Positions 10,797 to 21,900 of a stretch of 64,000 bases of DNA are shown here, in pieces. The DNA lies in the NCBI GenBank assembly GCA_900088475.1, contig FLMG01002540.1, forward strand, positions 1-64,000, given 5' to 3'. Within the stretch, counting starts at the first letter, position 1, and each line of letters starts with the position of its first letter. Source of the DNA: Hyphochytrium catenoides (Eukaryota; Sar; Hyphochytriomycetes; Hyphochytriales; Hyphochytriaceae). Under the pieces are notes generated by a model that had not been told where the DNA came from, did no database searches, and saw nothing but the letters and a program-made list of their open reading frames with translations. The translations under genes were made by a program, and so were the position numbers.

Positions 10797-12471
10797 CTAT
10801 CTCCACACATTGTAGCATAACATAGCCACAATAGTAATCAAACAGTACATAGACTCTCTCCTGGGTAAGGATTGTACGCTGTTTACCCCCGACAACGAAG
10901 GCTTATATCCATCTTGGGGCTCGGCGTTGATGTTCTCTACAGCTTGCAGGCTGCAAAGGTCGTTGTCCATGGGAGCATCTATGTAAGAGTCTATCGACTC
11001 CGAGTAGACTGTGGTCTCCAGCTTCACTGTGTAGATAGTAATAGCACATGTTAGGGCCGTTCCGGTATGGCTGGAGTCACTATTACTCGTTCTCGTCTCG
11101 CTAGTAGATCTGAGAGCGCTATACAGTGGTGTCGACCTTCTTGGTAGGCCACAATTCCCGGTCTTCCTTCCACCCCCACCCCCACCCCTGTGAGCGTTTA
11201 TGACTGCGTCCTCCAAAGGTTCAACAATCTTGGATCTACCTACCTTCATTTGAAAGCGCCCAGTTGCCTGTCTTAGTAAGAGATAACCAAGCGTCCGCCC
11301 GAGTGGAAGCTTCCCTCCAGGCTTCTCTTGTCTTCGGGTCAGTTGCATTTAAAAGGACCATTTTCCTGATGTCGATGAAGCGAAGGGTCCATGTCCTCTC
11401 ATCTAGCCCTGTCCGCGGAGACCCTGCCAGCTCTTTGGTCGTTCTATAATGACAAGGGTTGATAGTTGAAGAGAGCAAGGCAAGTGTTAGGCTTTGTATG
11501 ATGGCACAGAGGGAGAGCAAAGAGAGGTAATGGTGTGTCGGCCAGCGTCGATGGACAGACATAGACCCGTCGGTCACTATACGTCTGTATAGTGACGTGT
11601 GATATGCGGTTAAGGCCAAAATGCCATACTGTAGCTCCCAACCTTGCTGCGATGCTTGGAAGAGAGTCTGGGTCGTCGCCGTCGCCATGTNNNNNNNNNN
11701 NNNNNNNNNNNNNNNNNNNNNNNNNNNNTTGTGCCTTGATAAAATCGGGCTTTTTCTTTGCAGCCCTCTTCCACGCCTTGCAATAAGCATCATCTTTACT
11801 CCACGCGGTATCGCCGGAATCAGCTGAACTTGAAAGCTAGCAAAGGAAAAGAATTAGTAAATGGAGGTTGAGGCCCAGCGATGAGGTTCATGGATCAGCC
11901 CATAGAGACAAAGCCAGTGGAGATTCTGACGATTGCCTGCGATTTGATGAGCGCTGCCGAGGACTCAAGCGTAATGACTAGGTCCACTAAAAAAACTACC
12001 TTCTCCAAATCTGGGATAAACTTGACTAAAGGATCATTGCCCTGGCTCGCTGCATACTTCTTTATCACTAACAAGGCGTCCCCTGTTCCGGTGCAGAAGC
12101 CCGCACGACCTATGGGTCGGAAGAAGCTTAGCCGGGTTGGAGAGGGTGAGTGTACTCATAACTTCCCATGGCAACAAGAGTCTGAACAGACAGGAAGAAG
12201 GCAAAGGCTGCTGACATCGTGGTAAAGGTGATTTGCGGTTACCTGACGTGAAACCTCGTCCGTCATGGATATCTTCGCAGTAATCGTACTGTAACTTGAT
12301 GACTCCGTTCTCAAAGATGCTGGTTAACTTCTCGGCCACAGTCTTCACCTTCAGAGGCATTTGGCAGACCGCTCCATTTCCTTGGGACTGAGCAGTCGCA
12401 AGGTGAACGATTGCCGAGCTCACGAACATGTAGAGCATTGCCATGGCACAACAGTAGATTCTCTTCCACAT
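10797..12471 (-). CDS. GH46 chitosanase, secreted, possibly GPI-anchored
   Basis: This gene encodes a glycoside hydrolase family 46 endo-chitosanase, which cleaves beta-1,4-linked glucosamine polymer. Exons: 12471-12243, 12109-12000, 11836 to about 11590 (interrupted by N), about 11438-11244 and 11026-10797. A hydrophobic signal peptide (about residues 5-27) precedes the mature domain. The catalytic Glu lies in SIFENG (about residue 54) and the Asp in CEDIHDGRGF (about residue 70). RAGFCTGTGDALLV, NDPLVKFIPDLEK, HGDGDDPDSLPS and LLNATDPKTREAW follow family order. The protein ends with a Ser/Glu-rich spacer and a hydrophobic tail (MYCLITIVAMLCYNVWR), which resembles a GPI-attachment signal or a membrane anchor. 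Exon 3 contains a 38-base N run, and its 3' boundary is uncertain. GH46 enzymes are mainly bacterial, with viral and few eukaryotic members, so lateral origin is possible; the introns show it is resident. Confidence 0.88.
11168..11188. repeat. Short (CCCCCA)n tract
   Basis: A run of C-rich hexamers lies in the last intron of the chitosanase gene; its complement is G-rich on the coding strand. It is short, and no function is implied. Confidence 0.6.
11691..11728. other. Run of 38 N inside the chitosanase gene
   Basis: An assembly gap or masked segment. It preserves the reading frame (38 N plus one base equals 13 codons). The segment between the conserved DFIKAQ and HGDGDDPDS blocks is nevertheless about 20 residues shorter than I expect for GH46. 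Confidence 0.95.
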
Positions 12472-14080
12472 TCTTTTAGTAATGAGGCATGACGTCCTTA
12501 GATGAGAGCTTTCCAATGGCGTGCGTAGGCAAAGAATAAGCAGATGGTTCCTGCTTAAAGGGCTTCTTATCTACTCTCTCTTTTACCGTGCCGCATCGTG
12601 CCAAGAAACATATTACAGCGAGCTCGAGACCTCTGGGGAAAGTGGAGCACCTCCCCACTCGCTGCTTCTCAAATAGTGTCTTTCAAGGTCCTATTCTCAC
12701 TTTCAACCACCGATGTACCCTTCTTGCTTCAGGGCCGGCGCGAAGCTGTGTGAGCGAAGTATGATCTTCACCTCCTGAGGCCAGCTTGCTGCGTACTTGC
12801 TTCCTCACATCCATCGCTGTCTGTTCTGCTTGTCACTGCTGCCTTTGGTTGCTGAAGACCGCTTCTTCTTCTTCTGCCTTTCTATCTGGTTGTTGCCCGT
12901 GATGACTCCTCTTCCTCATCTGTTGGGGATGCTCCATTGTGGCACCTGAGAAGAGCGCACATTCCTCACAAACTAGGTCATCTATGTGCGTTGCCAATTC
13001 TGGACGTAGCCTAGGAGTTCGCTAATCGTGATGGTTTGTACGTACATTAGTAGAAAAAACCTCGAATATAGTAAAACTGACTCATCCCGGATGATGTAAC
13101 ACCACTAGGTAGCGCACTATTACCCTACATCGCGTTACTCACATTTTTCTTCTTCTTCCCTTCACCTTCCTTCATCATGTCTTGTGCCTTTTATTTGGGC
13201 CCGTTCTATCGCTAGTCCGACGCTCAGTTCTGGTCCTGCTGCTGCGTCTATGGCAGATGATGATTGCTCTTCATCATGGGCCTTCTACATCACCAGCAGA
13301 AGCAGCAGCAGCAGCAGCATCGCCTGTCTGCCAGGTAGAACTAGAAAGATTTACTCCGAAGTATGGAAGAGGACCAAGCAATTGAGATCGTCATGAGCCC
13401 TCAGTTCAGCGCCATGTTCGGCATGATCCTTGCAATCCAGATGAATCAAGGCCGTGGAAGTCTGGTTGCCAGATACATAGCAAAAGGGCGAGGTAGTCCC
13501 TGTATGTAAGTGCTGGAAGCTATGAACCAGGAAGCCACTCTTTGGTGGCTTGCAAGCACTATCAGTCCTTACAAGGTTAGCACCGAAACGAACAACAAAA
13601 CCTCTAGCACACTTGCGCTCGGTGATGTTTCCCGATACATAGAGATAATGCTATTTGTTGAACCTCTTCCCTCGGATTCTTTTCATAGCTTCTGCTATCC
13701 CTAGCTTCTCCGTCAATGTGGCTATTGATGGTAAACGAACTCAGCCTCGAATGTTTGGGGAGGGATATGGAGGGATATCTCTGCAAAAATATCTGTTGGC
13801 AGTTCTATAGAACGGCTGTCAAGCCGCTGGGAAGACGATAAATCATGGCGTAACAGGCTTTCCCGATGACTAGGTATAAAGGCTTAGTAGCGAAGGTTAA
13901 TCTTAATACTCTCTGCGCTACTTTTGAGGCGGGAGCAGACAGGGCATCACAAAGAGCCTTACATCCTCGCCCTCCCCTCTGCCAGATCCTTGGTAGACGT
14001 AGACCTTTGAATCGCCCTTTGAACAGACGAGCAACGGTTTACCAAGAAGTGCAGAGCAAAGGGTTGATGGTGACCACGGC
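12472..14080. other. Intergenic region between chitosanase and receptor genes
   Basis: About 1.6 kb lies upstream of the chitosanase start and downstream of the receptor stop. Short ORFs occur, including a frame from an ATG near 13361 (MEEDQAIEIVMSPQF onward, about 48 codons), but none has a recognisable domain. A short CAG run lies at 13293-13320. I see no RNA gene. Confidence 0.4.
13293..13320. repeat. Short AGC/CAG trinucleotide repeat
   Basis: An imperfect run of about eight AGC units. It would read as a polyalanine or polyserine stretch in short plus-strand frames, but no convincing gene contains it. Confidence 0.6.
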
Positions 14081-17000
14081 CTAGTCATTTTTAGATGAGC
14101 TTGGCTGGTGGTGGTTCATTGCTGGGGAGGCTACTGCTGATGAAGCAGCTTCTTGCTGCTGTTTGACAGATGCGGATGGAGCTCCCCCATTGCCGCTCTC
14201 TGCCTTGAGGCTGCTGGACGTGCTTTCTGGCTTCTCGGCTGCTACTCTTGTCCGGGTGGAGCCGAGCGTTGGGCTAACTGAGGAGAGGCGGCCCGTAGCA
14301 GCTATGGAGGGGTGGTTCCTGCCTGTCATATCGATACTGGCTCTTGGCCCATTCATACCAGCTGTAGGAAGAGCAGACGACGGCTCCAGAGCTGAAGCTT
14401 TCTTAGTGGACGTCCGAGAGCCAGGGTTCTTATAGAGGTAAAAGAGCTTTGGTGTCATCACCAGCACCACACAGATGACAGACACCAAACAGCAAGAGAC
14501 ACTGAGTAGCACCACTTTAATGTCTGCAGCGGTGTCTATCCCTAGCGTCAGAAGTAATGTCAACCCACCCATCAAGGTAGCGTTGTACAAGCCAATAGCC
14601 AGTTGCTTAGCCTCAGAATAGTCCTCCACGATATGCCAGGACTTGACGGCTAAGTACACTCCCACGCCTAAGATAACGCCCTTGTATGCCAGCATCACGT
14701 AGAGACCATTGTTGTTACCATAGTCACAGACTTCCCTCGGGACGTCGCCTACTATGTCAATGGACTCTAGTGTCGTGGTGGATGACATCTTACTAGCAAA
14801 CTGCCACGAGAGAAGAATGATCAGGTCCACCAACAGGAACACTAAAGTCTCTCCCGCCACTCGGAGGTTTGAGACCACCATGCGCCTGATAGTCTTTTGA
14901 CCAAACAGCATGTATACGCGTTTGAGCTTCATCAATAACGGTGCGAAGAGGACAGAGAAGCTCAGACTGAGGGCCCAAGGGCGAAGGACGCAGTTCTGGT
15001 CATTGTTCTCTCCTAAGAGAGAGAGAGAGGATACCGCAAGCAATATGGCGCCAACTATAAAAAGAAGTGTAAAGTTGATCTGAGATGCCACCAGGGCTTT
15101 GGAGAAGCGATAGTAGTAGGTGAAGACCATAAACGGCAGAAGAAGGAGACAGGACAGGATGACCAGCGCGACAATCCCGATGCCCATGGACGAATCGACA
15201 GGGACATGCTCGCAGCCAAACTCAATATCATCCTGCAGAGAAAGACCTCCAAGACAGGCCCTGTCTTCTTCTTCTCCATTTTTCCACCTGAAGCTTGCAG
15301 TGACCACCTGTCGCCGGCATGTAGAGAGAGAGAAGACCATATCCTCTCGTGTACAGGGAGGCTGAGGAGACAAAATGGAAGTTTTACCAAGAGAGACGGA
15401 GTTCACTATGGGCTGGCTTAAAGCTACCCCGAGCTCTGGTGTCAGCATGGCTAGATGCTTGTACATTTCGCTCGTATAGATCCAGTCCATAAATCTGGCA
15501 ACCTTCTTTGCGATGACCGAAGCATCTGCGGTCCAGACCCTCTTTGCCATGACATTATATTCAATAGATAAAGGCCAGCACCCCATCTGCGTGACATGAC
15601 GAAATGCGCTGCCATACTTTGAAATCTTCTGCACTGCCTCCATCTCCAGGCTAGCGATACAGTTCCGCATAGTAGTGAGATCAGGATTGATCACCTTCTT
15701 CCCCGTTGCGCCCCGTTCACCCTCTTCGATTGCCATCAGCACCAGGGAAGTGTCTAACTGCTCACTCTCTCGGGTCCAAACGAAACCCATGGCACCTTGG
15801 ACAGTGGCCACGGTTCCTCGAACTCCAAACTCTGAAGTTAGTTCAAGCACGTTAGATCGGAACGTCCGCAGAATGTTGAGGTTGCTAGGGCCGAAGACTT
15901 TCGAGAAGTCTGCGCTGACGTTGCTTAGGTATCCGCTAACTAAGTAAGAAATCTCAGTTGCTCCCACGTCGATAGCAATGATGATAGGGGCCGATGGTAA
16001 GGTCTTGTCCGGATTGAGCTCTTGAATCTTGGGATCATTCCAAGTGCTAACGTTCCCTAGGCATATTTCAGCGAGGAGGTTGGGCGTGACGGTCACGTTA
16101 CGGATAGTGGATCCAAGATTCATTATCATCGACACCGTGCCCACGAAGAATGGGATAATAGCAACCTTCCCCTCTGCGACAAGGGTCTGGCTGGCATTGT
16201 CCATAGATAGAAATACTGCGCTAGGCATCAAGCCTACGCTAAGTTCGCTATCGAGGTCCGAGCCCACACTTGAGATCATGGTAACATCCTCCATCCAAGA
16301 TGGAAACGCATGCACAACGTGCGAGCTGTTAGCCCTAAAATTATCAGCCATCATCTCAACAGAGCTCTGCATGTATGGGGAATATCCGAGGTAGAGCTTC
16401 GAGCCCATGTCCGCCACAGTGCTTACTTGGACACAGCGCCTACCAGACCCCAGACAAGTGCAGACAGCCTTATCCACACCGATACAGTTAGGAACACAGC
16501 TCATCCTCTCAAGCATCAACTGGACAACCGCTCGCCGCGAGAAATCGCTGAGGACAGCATAACCAGCAGATCGTGCTACATCCGCGAACTGCGGATCAGT
16601 GAATGTCGACCGAAAGAACTCGACTACAGCACTCCGGTGCTGACAGCTATTGATATGAGTCTTCGTTCTCAGAAGAATATAGGTCATGGCGTTGATGGGC
16701 CAGCCAAGAGGAGAGTGAGTGTCGATTACGCTGGCGTTGAATCTGGAGTCGAATGTGCCTTCAGCAACCATCAAGGCGGCTGTAACTGAGTCCACTGAAG
16801 CCGTCACCAGAGCATTAGCACGATTGAAGAGCTGTACTGGAAGGAAGTCACGTTGCACGGCTTCTGAGTAGAACATATACGTGAGCGAGTACGGAATCAG
16901 GTTGAACTGCAAGGGGCCAAAACGAAGGGAGGGTTATTAGTGCAAGTAGAGGACGATGATGCTTGTAACAATATATATGGCAGCTCGCCGAAGGAGTAGC

Positions 17001-17955
17001 AGATACCAACTGCGAGTAGGTTCCAGGCAATTTAAGAGGGGCAGCATCACCAAAGAAGAGAAACATGAAGAGCATCAGATAGAATAAGGTTGAAACAAGA
17101 TGAAAGAGGGCTAACGGGCAGAGGCTATTGGGGCAAATTATGGGACCATTGCCTAAGTTCAGAAGGTAACATCTGGGCCACAACGAGATGAGGACTTACT
17201 GCGGCAGTGACGCCTGGTATCTCTTTGGCAGTGAAGTATGTTCGTGTGACATTCCCCTCTGCACAGCTTACTTTTTGATAGGGAAGCGTAGGGTCAGACG
17301 TCACATTAGTGGTCCCTTGGCACCATCTAGGGAAACTGGAGATTCCGATAGTTGACGCGAAGTCTGCACTGAAGGAACTGAGAGCGGTAGTGAAGATAGA
17401 GCTGACAGCTAGAGAGACGCTTGGTACAATGATATTTATGGGCTCTGGAGGCAACGAGATGGAAGGGTTCAATGCAGTGATGTTGGGATGATCCCATCTC
17501 GTGATCCTTCCCATGAAAATATCTGCAATGGCGTCTCTGGACAAAACCAAGTTATCGCCCTCGACCAACTCTGCGATATTTACGACGGGAACGACTGCTG
17601 TCACCACAAAGGGAACCATAAGAAGGTCCCTGTAGGCTTTAAAGTCTGACGGCGGAAGCATGACGTCCAGGGCTCCGTAATGGGTGGTAGCAAGGTCCAG
17701 GAGTTCATTTCTGGCCTTCATGGATGTCTTACTGTGGTGCTGGAGGATGATCCTAGGCAGCCCTCTTGCATCGGCCGCCGTGTTATAGATGCGATCCAAC
17801 CGAGGGAAGAGCGGTGCACTCATGGTGCCACCGGTACCAAGCAGTGTAAAAGCTTCATCTGCAACAACGTTGCGGATAAAGCACACCAGCGACGGCAGCA
17901 GTAGTCCCCATATGCAGCGCAGCATGACCCTGTCAGAAGCAATAACTTTTATCAT
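14081..17955 (-). CDS. Class C GPCR with two PstS-like extracellular binding domains
   Basis: Two exons, 17955-17200 and 16906-14081, encode 1193 residues (1183 if the second Met at 17925 is used). A signal peptide (about 11-32) precedes a PstS-like type II binding fold. It opens with LLGTGGTMSAPLF and continues through MVPFVVTAVVPVVNIAEL, AIADIFMGRITRWDHPNI and GWPINAMTYILL. These match the order of the E. coli phosphate-binding protein PstS (GAGATFPAP, then LGDIYLGKIKKWDD, then AWPITSTTFIL). A second such fold follows (about 420-755: LYLGYSPYM, LLAEICLGNVSTWNDPKI, MGCWPLSIEYNVMA). A four-cysteine linker (about 770-817) leads to seven membrane segments (about 826-1070). TM3 carries CVLRPWALSLSFSVLF, typical of family 3 (GABA-B/metabotropic) receptors. 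The cytoplasmic tail is about 120 residues, Ser/Thr-rich. It is likely a plasma-membrane sensor signalling through G proteins, with phosphate or another small anion as possible ligand; the ligand is inference. Class C receptors normally carry type I or Venus-flytrap domains. Confidence 0.85.
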
Positions 17956-18441
17956 TTCTCTTCTTTTCTGTGGCCTTCTCGCTGAGGAACGAAAGGAGCA
18001 GGACCGCCCTGCGTGGTACAGAGCTTTCTGGCAAATGGTGGAAGACTTCTTCGGAGCAAGATGATATTTTAGGGCAACGACATCGCATCTGGAATTATAC
18101 GGATGAAGACGTCTATCTGCACAGACTCTTCTCACCCCAAGCCGTTAGCTCGCCTTGAAGTTAGGAGTCGATTGTTCTCCACTCAGCAGAAAGGATGATG
18201 ACTGCCATACACAAACCAATAGTATTCTTGCAGTCCAGAAGCTATCAGATTTTTGCTAGACTAAGCTCCTCTTCCATTGTCCCTTTGCTCGGCCTTCCCC
18301 CATCACTCTCACTCGACTCTCTGAGATTCTTGGTCTTAGTTCCTAAGCATAAGTCCTTGGACATCCTCAGTCGTCCGCGGTTTTGCTCCGGAGAAACATG
18401 TACTGAACTGGTCTGAAAGAATGAAGGGTAGGCAGCCGATC

Positions 18442-18948
18442 TTATCCACTGCTGTCTATAAAACCATGACAAAATCGCACCACCACATTATTGGGGAGGA
18501 CGCAGAAGAAGATGGTCTTTGATGGGCAAAGCTGGACAAGAAGGCGCCATTTGGCATCGGTTATTCGCCATCTTCTCTCCCTCCTGCTTGTCTGTGACCA
18601 AACATCTTTGCTCCAAGTTGGAAGAAGAGATACTTGCCACTCCTTGATGAGAACAGAAGAGTGGCCTAAAAGTGAACAATAATACTGAGGTGATAAAGGC
18701 ACTAGTGATGGGAAGGTTTGCTGTATGATCTGTACCATGCCGTACATTTGCCTGGCTGTCCTCTCGTAGTTGGTTGTTACACAAGCACCTTCTACCCCTA
18801 GCATGACTCCAAGAGTCTCTTCTTCGCCTTGTAACGGACAGACAGTGGTGTCGGCTGCCGCAGCATTCCTCAAATAGGAGCAGACAACAAGCGCGAGGAT
18901 GACGGGAAGTGCACAGACGAGACTGTGAGCGCATATTTTGAGCAGCAC
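18442..18948 (-). CDS. Secreted-looking ORF, status uncertain
   Basis: An open frame of about 168 codons begins with a hydrophobic stretch (LPVILALVVCSYLRN, then AAAADTTVC) like a signal peptide. It resembles the leader of the adjacent receptor (LLLPSLVCFIRNVVADE). It has no in-frame ATG; the frame is closed upstream by TGA, so an upstream exon or a splice would be needed. The downstream half is Arg/Trp-rich and may be intron read in frame. It could be the first exon of a small secreted protein, or a remnant of a second receptor copy. No domain is recognised. Confidence 0.25.
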   Translation of the reverse strand: MLLKICAHSLVCALPVILALVVCSYLRNAAAADTTVCPLQGEEETLGVMLGVEGACVTTNYERTARQMYGMVQIIQQTFPSLVPLSPQYYCSLLGHSSVLIKEWQVSLLPTWSKDVWSQTSRRERRWRITDAKWRLLVQLCPSKTIFFCVLPNNVVVRFCHGFIDSSG

Positions 18949-21900
18949 TTCAATAATACTTTCTCCCAGTTGTCATCTCAGGGTCTGTGGCGCGCCGCCC
19001 TTCACAAGTTCCACCACGAGAGGACAGACCTCCGAGTTGCATGACATTGCGGACGGAAGTGTACTAGGTGAGGAAGGGGGCGATGGATGGGCTTAGCTTT
19101 GAGTAACCAATAATATGACAAAGATTTGATAGGACAGTTTCATTTTTCCTGCTCGTGATGAGCTGCACTGGATTGTATGATGATGAACAGACAGACTGCT
19201 ATCCTCTGAGGAGGACAAGACCTATTTATTGATTATGCAGTATCAGGACTGTGCATTGCTTTTCGTACCAGAGACACAGCAGAGCGCGACAACTCTGCAA
19301 CAGCACAACCTTGTTTTTGAGCAGGTAGGGTAGGCAACAAGGGACAAAAAAAGAGCAGGAAACCGCCGTGGACGGAGGTGCGACTTAGAAGAAGCCCGGA
19401 CGTGAACGAGTCTTTTCTTTCCGGCCCGACCACCAAGAATGGGACGAGGATAGGTAGGCGAGGCAAACCTTAACGACCAAGAAACAAGACTGCAGGGAGC
19501 ACACTTGGAGGAAAGGGAAGGAGGTGAGGGAAGGAGGTAGCCTAGGAGGAAAAGCCACAGCGGGCCGAAAAAAAGAGAGGCAGAGACGAACAGAAGAGAC
19601 AAGAGTAGTACAGTAGCAGATAGCACAATGACTACCCATCAGTAAGAGGGAAATTGAGGATGGAGGACGACGTCCCAGCTGTTAACAAAGACTGGAATGG
19701 AAAGCAATGAAGGCATCAATTCCCTCCTCTGTATACGCGGAAGGGGGTTCCTGGCTGCACATCAGTGAGTGCTTGGTAATGTCTTCCGTCGGAGTAATAA
19801 TACAGGAGGGTCGTATGTAACGGACGTCAAAGGCAGAGCTTCAGAGTGACAGAGGTATTGATGGCTGATAGTAATAGTGCCAAGGTGGTCGTGGATAAGT
19901 CAGATTGGTTTGGCAGTGAGGAGGGTCAGAAGGCAATGATAAACAAGAGAGAAAAAGAAAGGGGAAGGCAGAGGTCAGGATGCGGTAGCAATGACAAGAA
20001 TACTATGGATCACGACAGCGTAAGTGTAGAGCTTTCTGACAGTTGCTGTTAGCTAAGGTGCAGTCGTACGGGAGCCGCTAGTAGGGCAGTGAAGAGAAGG
20101 GTTGACAATGAAGAAGCATCAGAGCTGTCATTAGAATCCGAGAAAAAAAATTGTAGGAGGTGGAAGAAAGAATAAGAAAGAGAAATAGGTGAGAAGGAAG
20201 GTGAGAAGAGAAAAAGAAAGAGAGACACAGCAGCAGAGGCAAAAAGAGGAGTGTCAGAAGAATAGGGTGAGAGAACCAAGTCCGCCATTTCCCGAAAACT
20301 CACATACTTTTCATGGCACAGTGCGCCTTAGAGCCTGGTAAACATTTATATCATCACGTAAATTAAAGGTCAAGCCTCTTCCATACATTGGTGACAGTGA
20401 ACCTTTCTGTAGCAGTTGACAAGGCTTGGTTATGTACACCACGTTTCTCTTCAACTATCATCTTCTGCCCTTCCCTTTTTCAGCGCTTATCGATGTAACT
20501 TCCTGCTTGGGTCGCTTTCTTCATCACCCTCAGATCTTCGTTGCGCGCCTGACACCCACAGCACCAACAAGAACCAGCACTGGTTTTGTCAGGTCCACTA
20601 CAGGCGGTAAGGATAGTAGTATTCTCCCTCAACCGACGTCGTCATGAGAAGACATGAGGCACTTGCTTAGGTCGTTGTCCAACAGCGTCAATAAACATTT
20701 TACCTTACTATTACAAACACTAATCTTCTGATGGCAACAAACAAAGACTTCGAGCTTCTCAAAAAATCTAACTTCCTAGTAAGTTCTTTCCCCTATAACG
20801 TATCATCCTTCACGCGGAGCATTGTGAATCTTCCATTGCAATATGAGGAACGATGGGGCCGCGTAGTCAGGATGCAGTATAATATAAGGCCTATTTCTGT
20901 CCTTACTGGTCACCAAGGGCCGGGGCCACGATGGAGAAAAACCTGTCGAAGAGAAACTCTAGGTCGTCAGCGGTCAAATGGACCTGGTCCCTGATTTTTC
21001 TGCATCTATCACTTACGTACCTCCTCATGCAACCTGCAATCGCGACGGTCATGGCATCAAACATATCCATGCGGCGAGAGACAACTTGCATTCAACAATA
21101 AGGCTGCAATTATGCATCAACACCACCAATCATCATTTCCACGGATCTCTTTGCCATGGAAGAAGACGATGATAATTGCACATCTTTTATTTGAATTCAA
21201 CTACCTTTGTAACAAGAATAATTAGGAAGTTAGAGCGCAGGGAGTAGCTCGCTTGCCGTCCTCTGAGATTGAGCGGAGGCCGTAGTAATTCAGCCGATGG
21301 AAATCTTTAGACACTTATTATCGGCGTGCTGAAAGTCTTCACTAGGAACTACTAAGTATGGCGCCTTGTTATTATCTTACAAAAACCCTAGAAGTACCTG
21401 GTTCATTTTCTTCCCAAGAATTGTGCTTCCTTACAGCGCGGTAGGGTCCAACGTTCTAGATGATCAAAGGATCCAGAGGATGTCATCAAACAGATGGAGC
21501 CACTCAGGAGTTTAAATCAGTGGTCGAACACCTGCTGCGGGAGAAGAGCACCAATGACAAAGAACATGAAAAGAAGCGCAAGCGACCACAAACTCCCTTC
21601 AATGATTGATGCGCCATTAGGTTGATGCTGCAGAGGTGTACTCCTGAACCCACCAACGAAGATGATGATGCTAAGAACTATTCAACCTCGGGCCCTCTTC
21701 TGTGGGGCGACGGACTGGACGGAAGGGGCGGCAAGACTGATTTCTCGGTCAGAGCTCAACCATCATTGGCGATAGGCACGCGCTCGGAACTTTGTGGTGT
21801 TATAACACATCATCAGAGAACGAGGACCTAATTTATCTTGGAGCTTGATACTCGATCTCTTCTCTGGCAGTGACCATCGTGTATTCCCGTTTTCAATCGG

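Noticed and set aside
13361-13530. Short frame beginning MEEDQAIEIVMSPQF
   Set aside because: It has only about 48 codons, no family resemblance and no clear neighbouring exon, so it is kept only as a note within the intergenic entry.
16029-16789. Plus-strand ORFs of 121 and 159 codons
   Set aside because: They are antisense shadows of the long second exon of the receptor gene.
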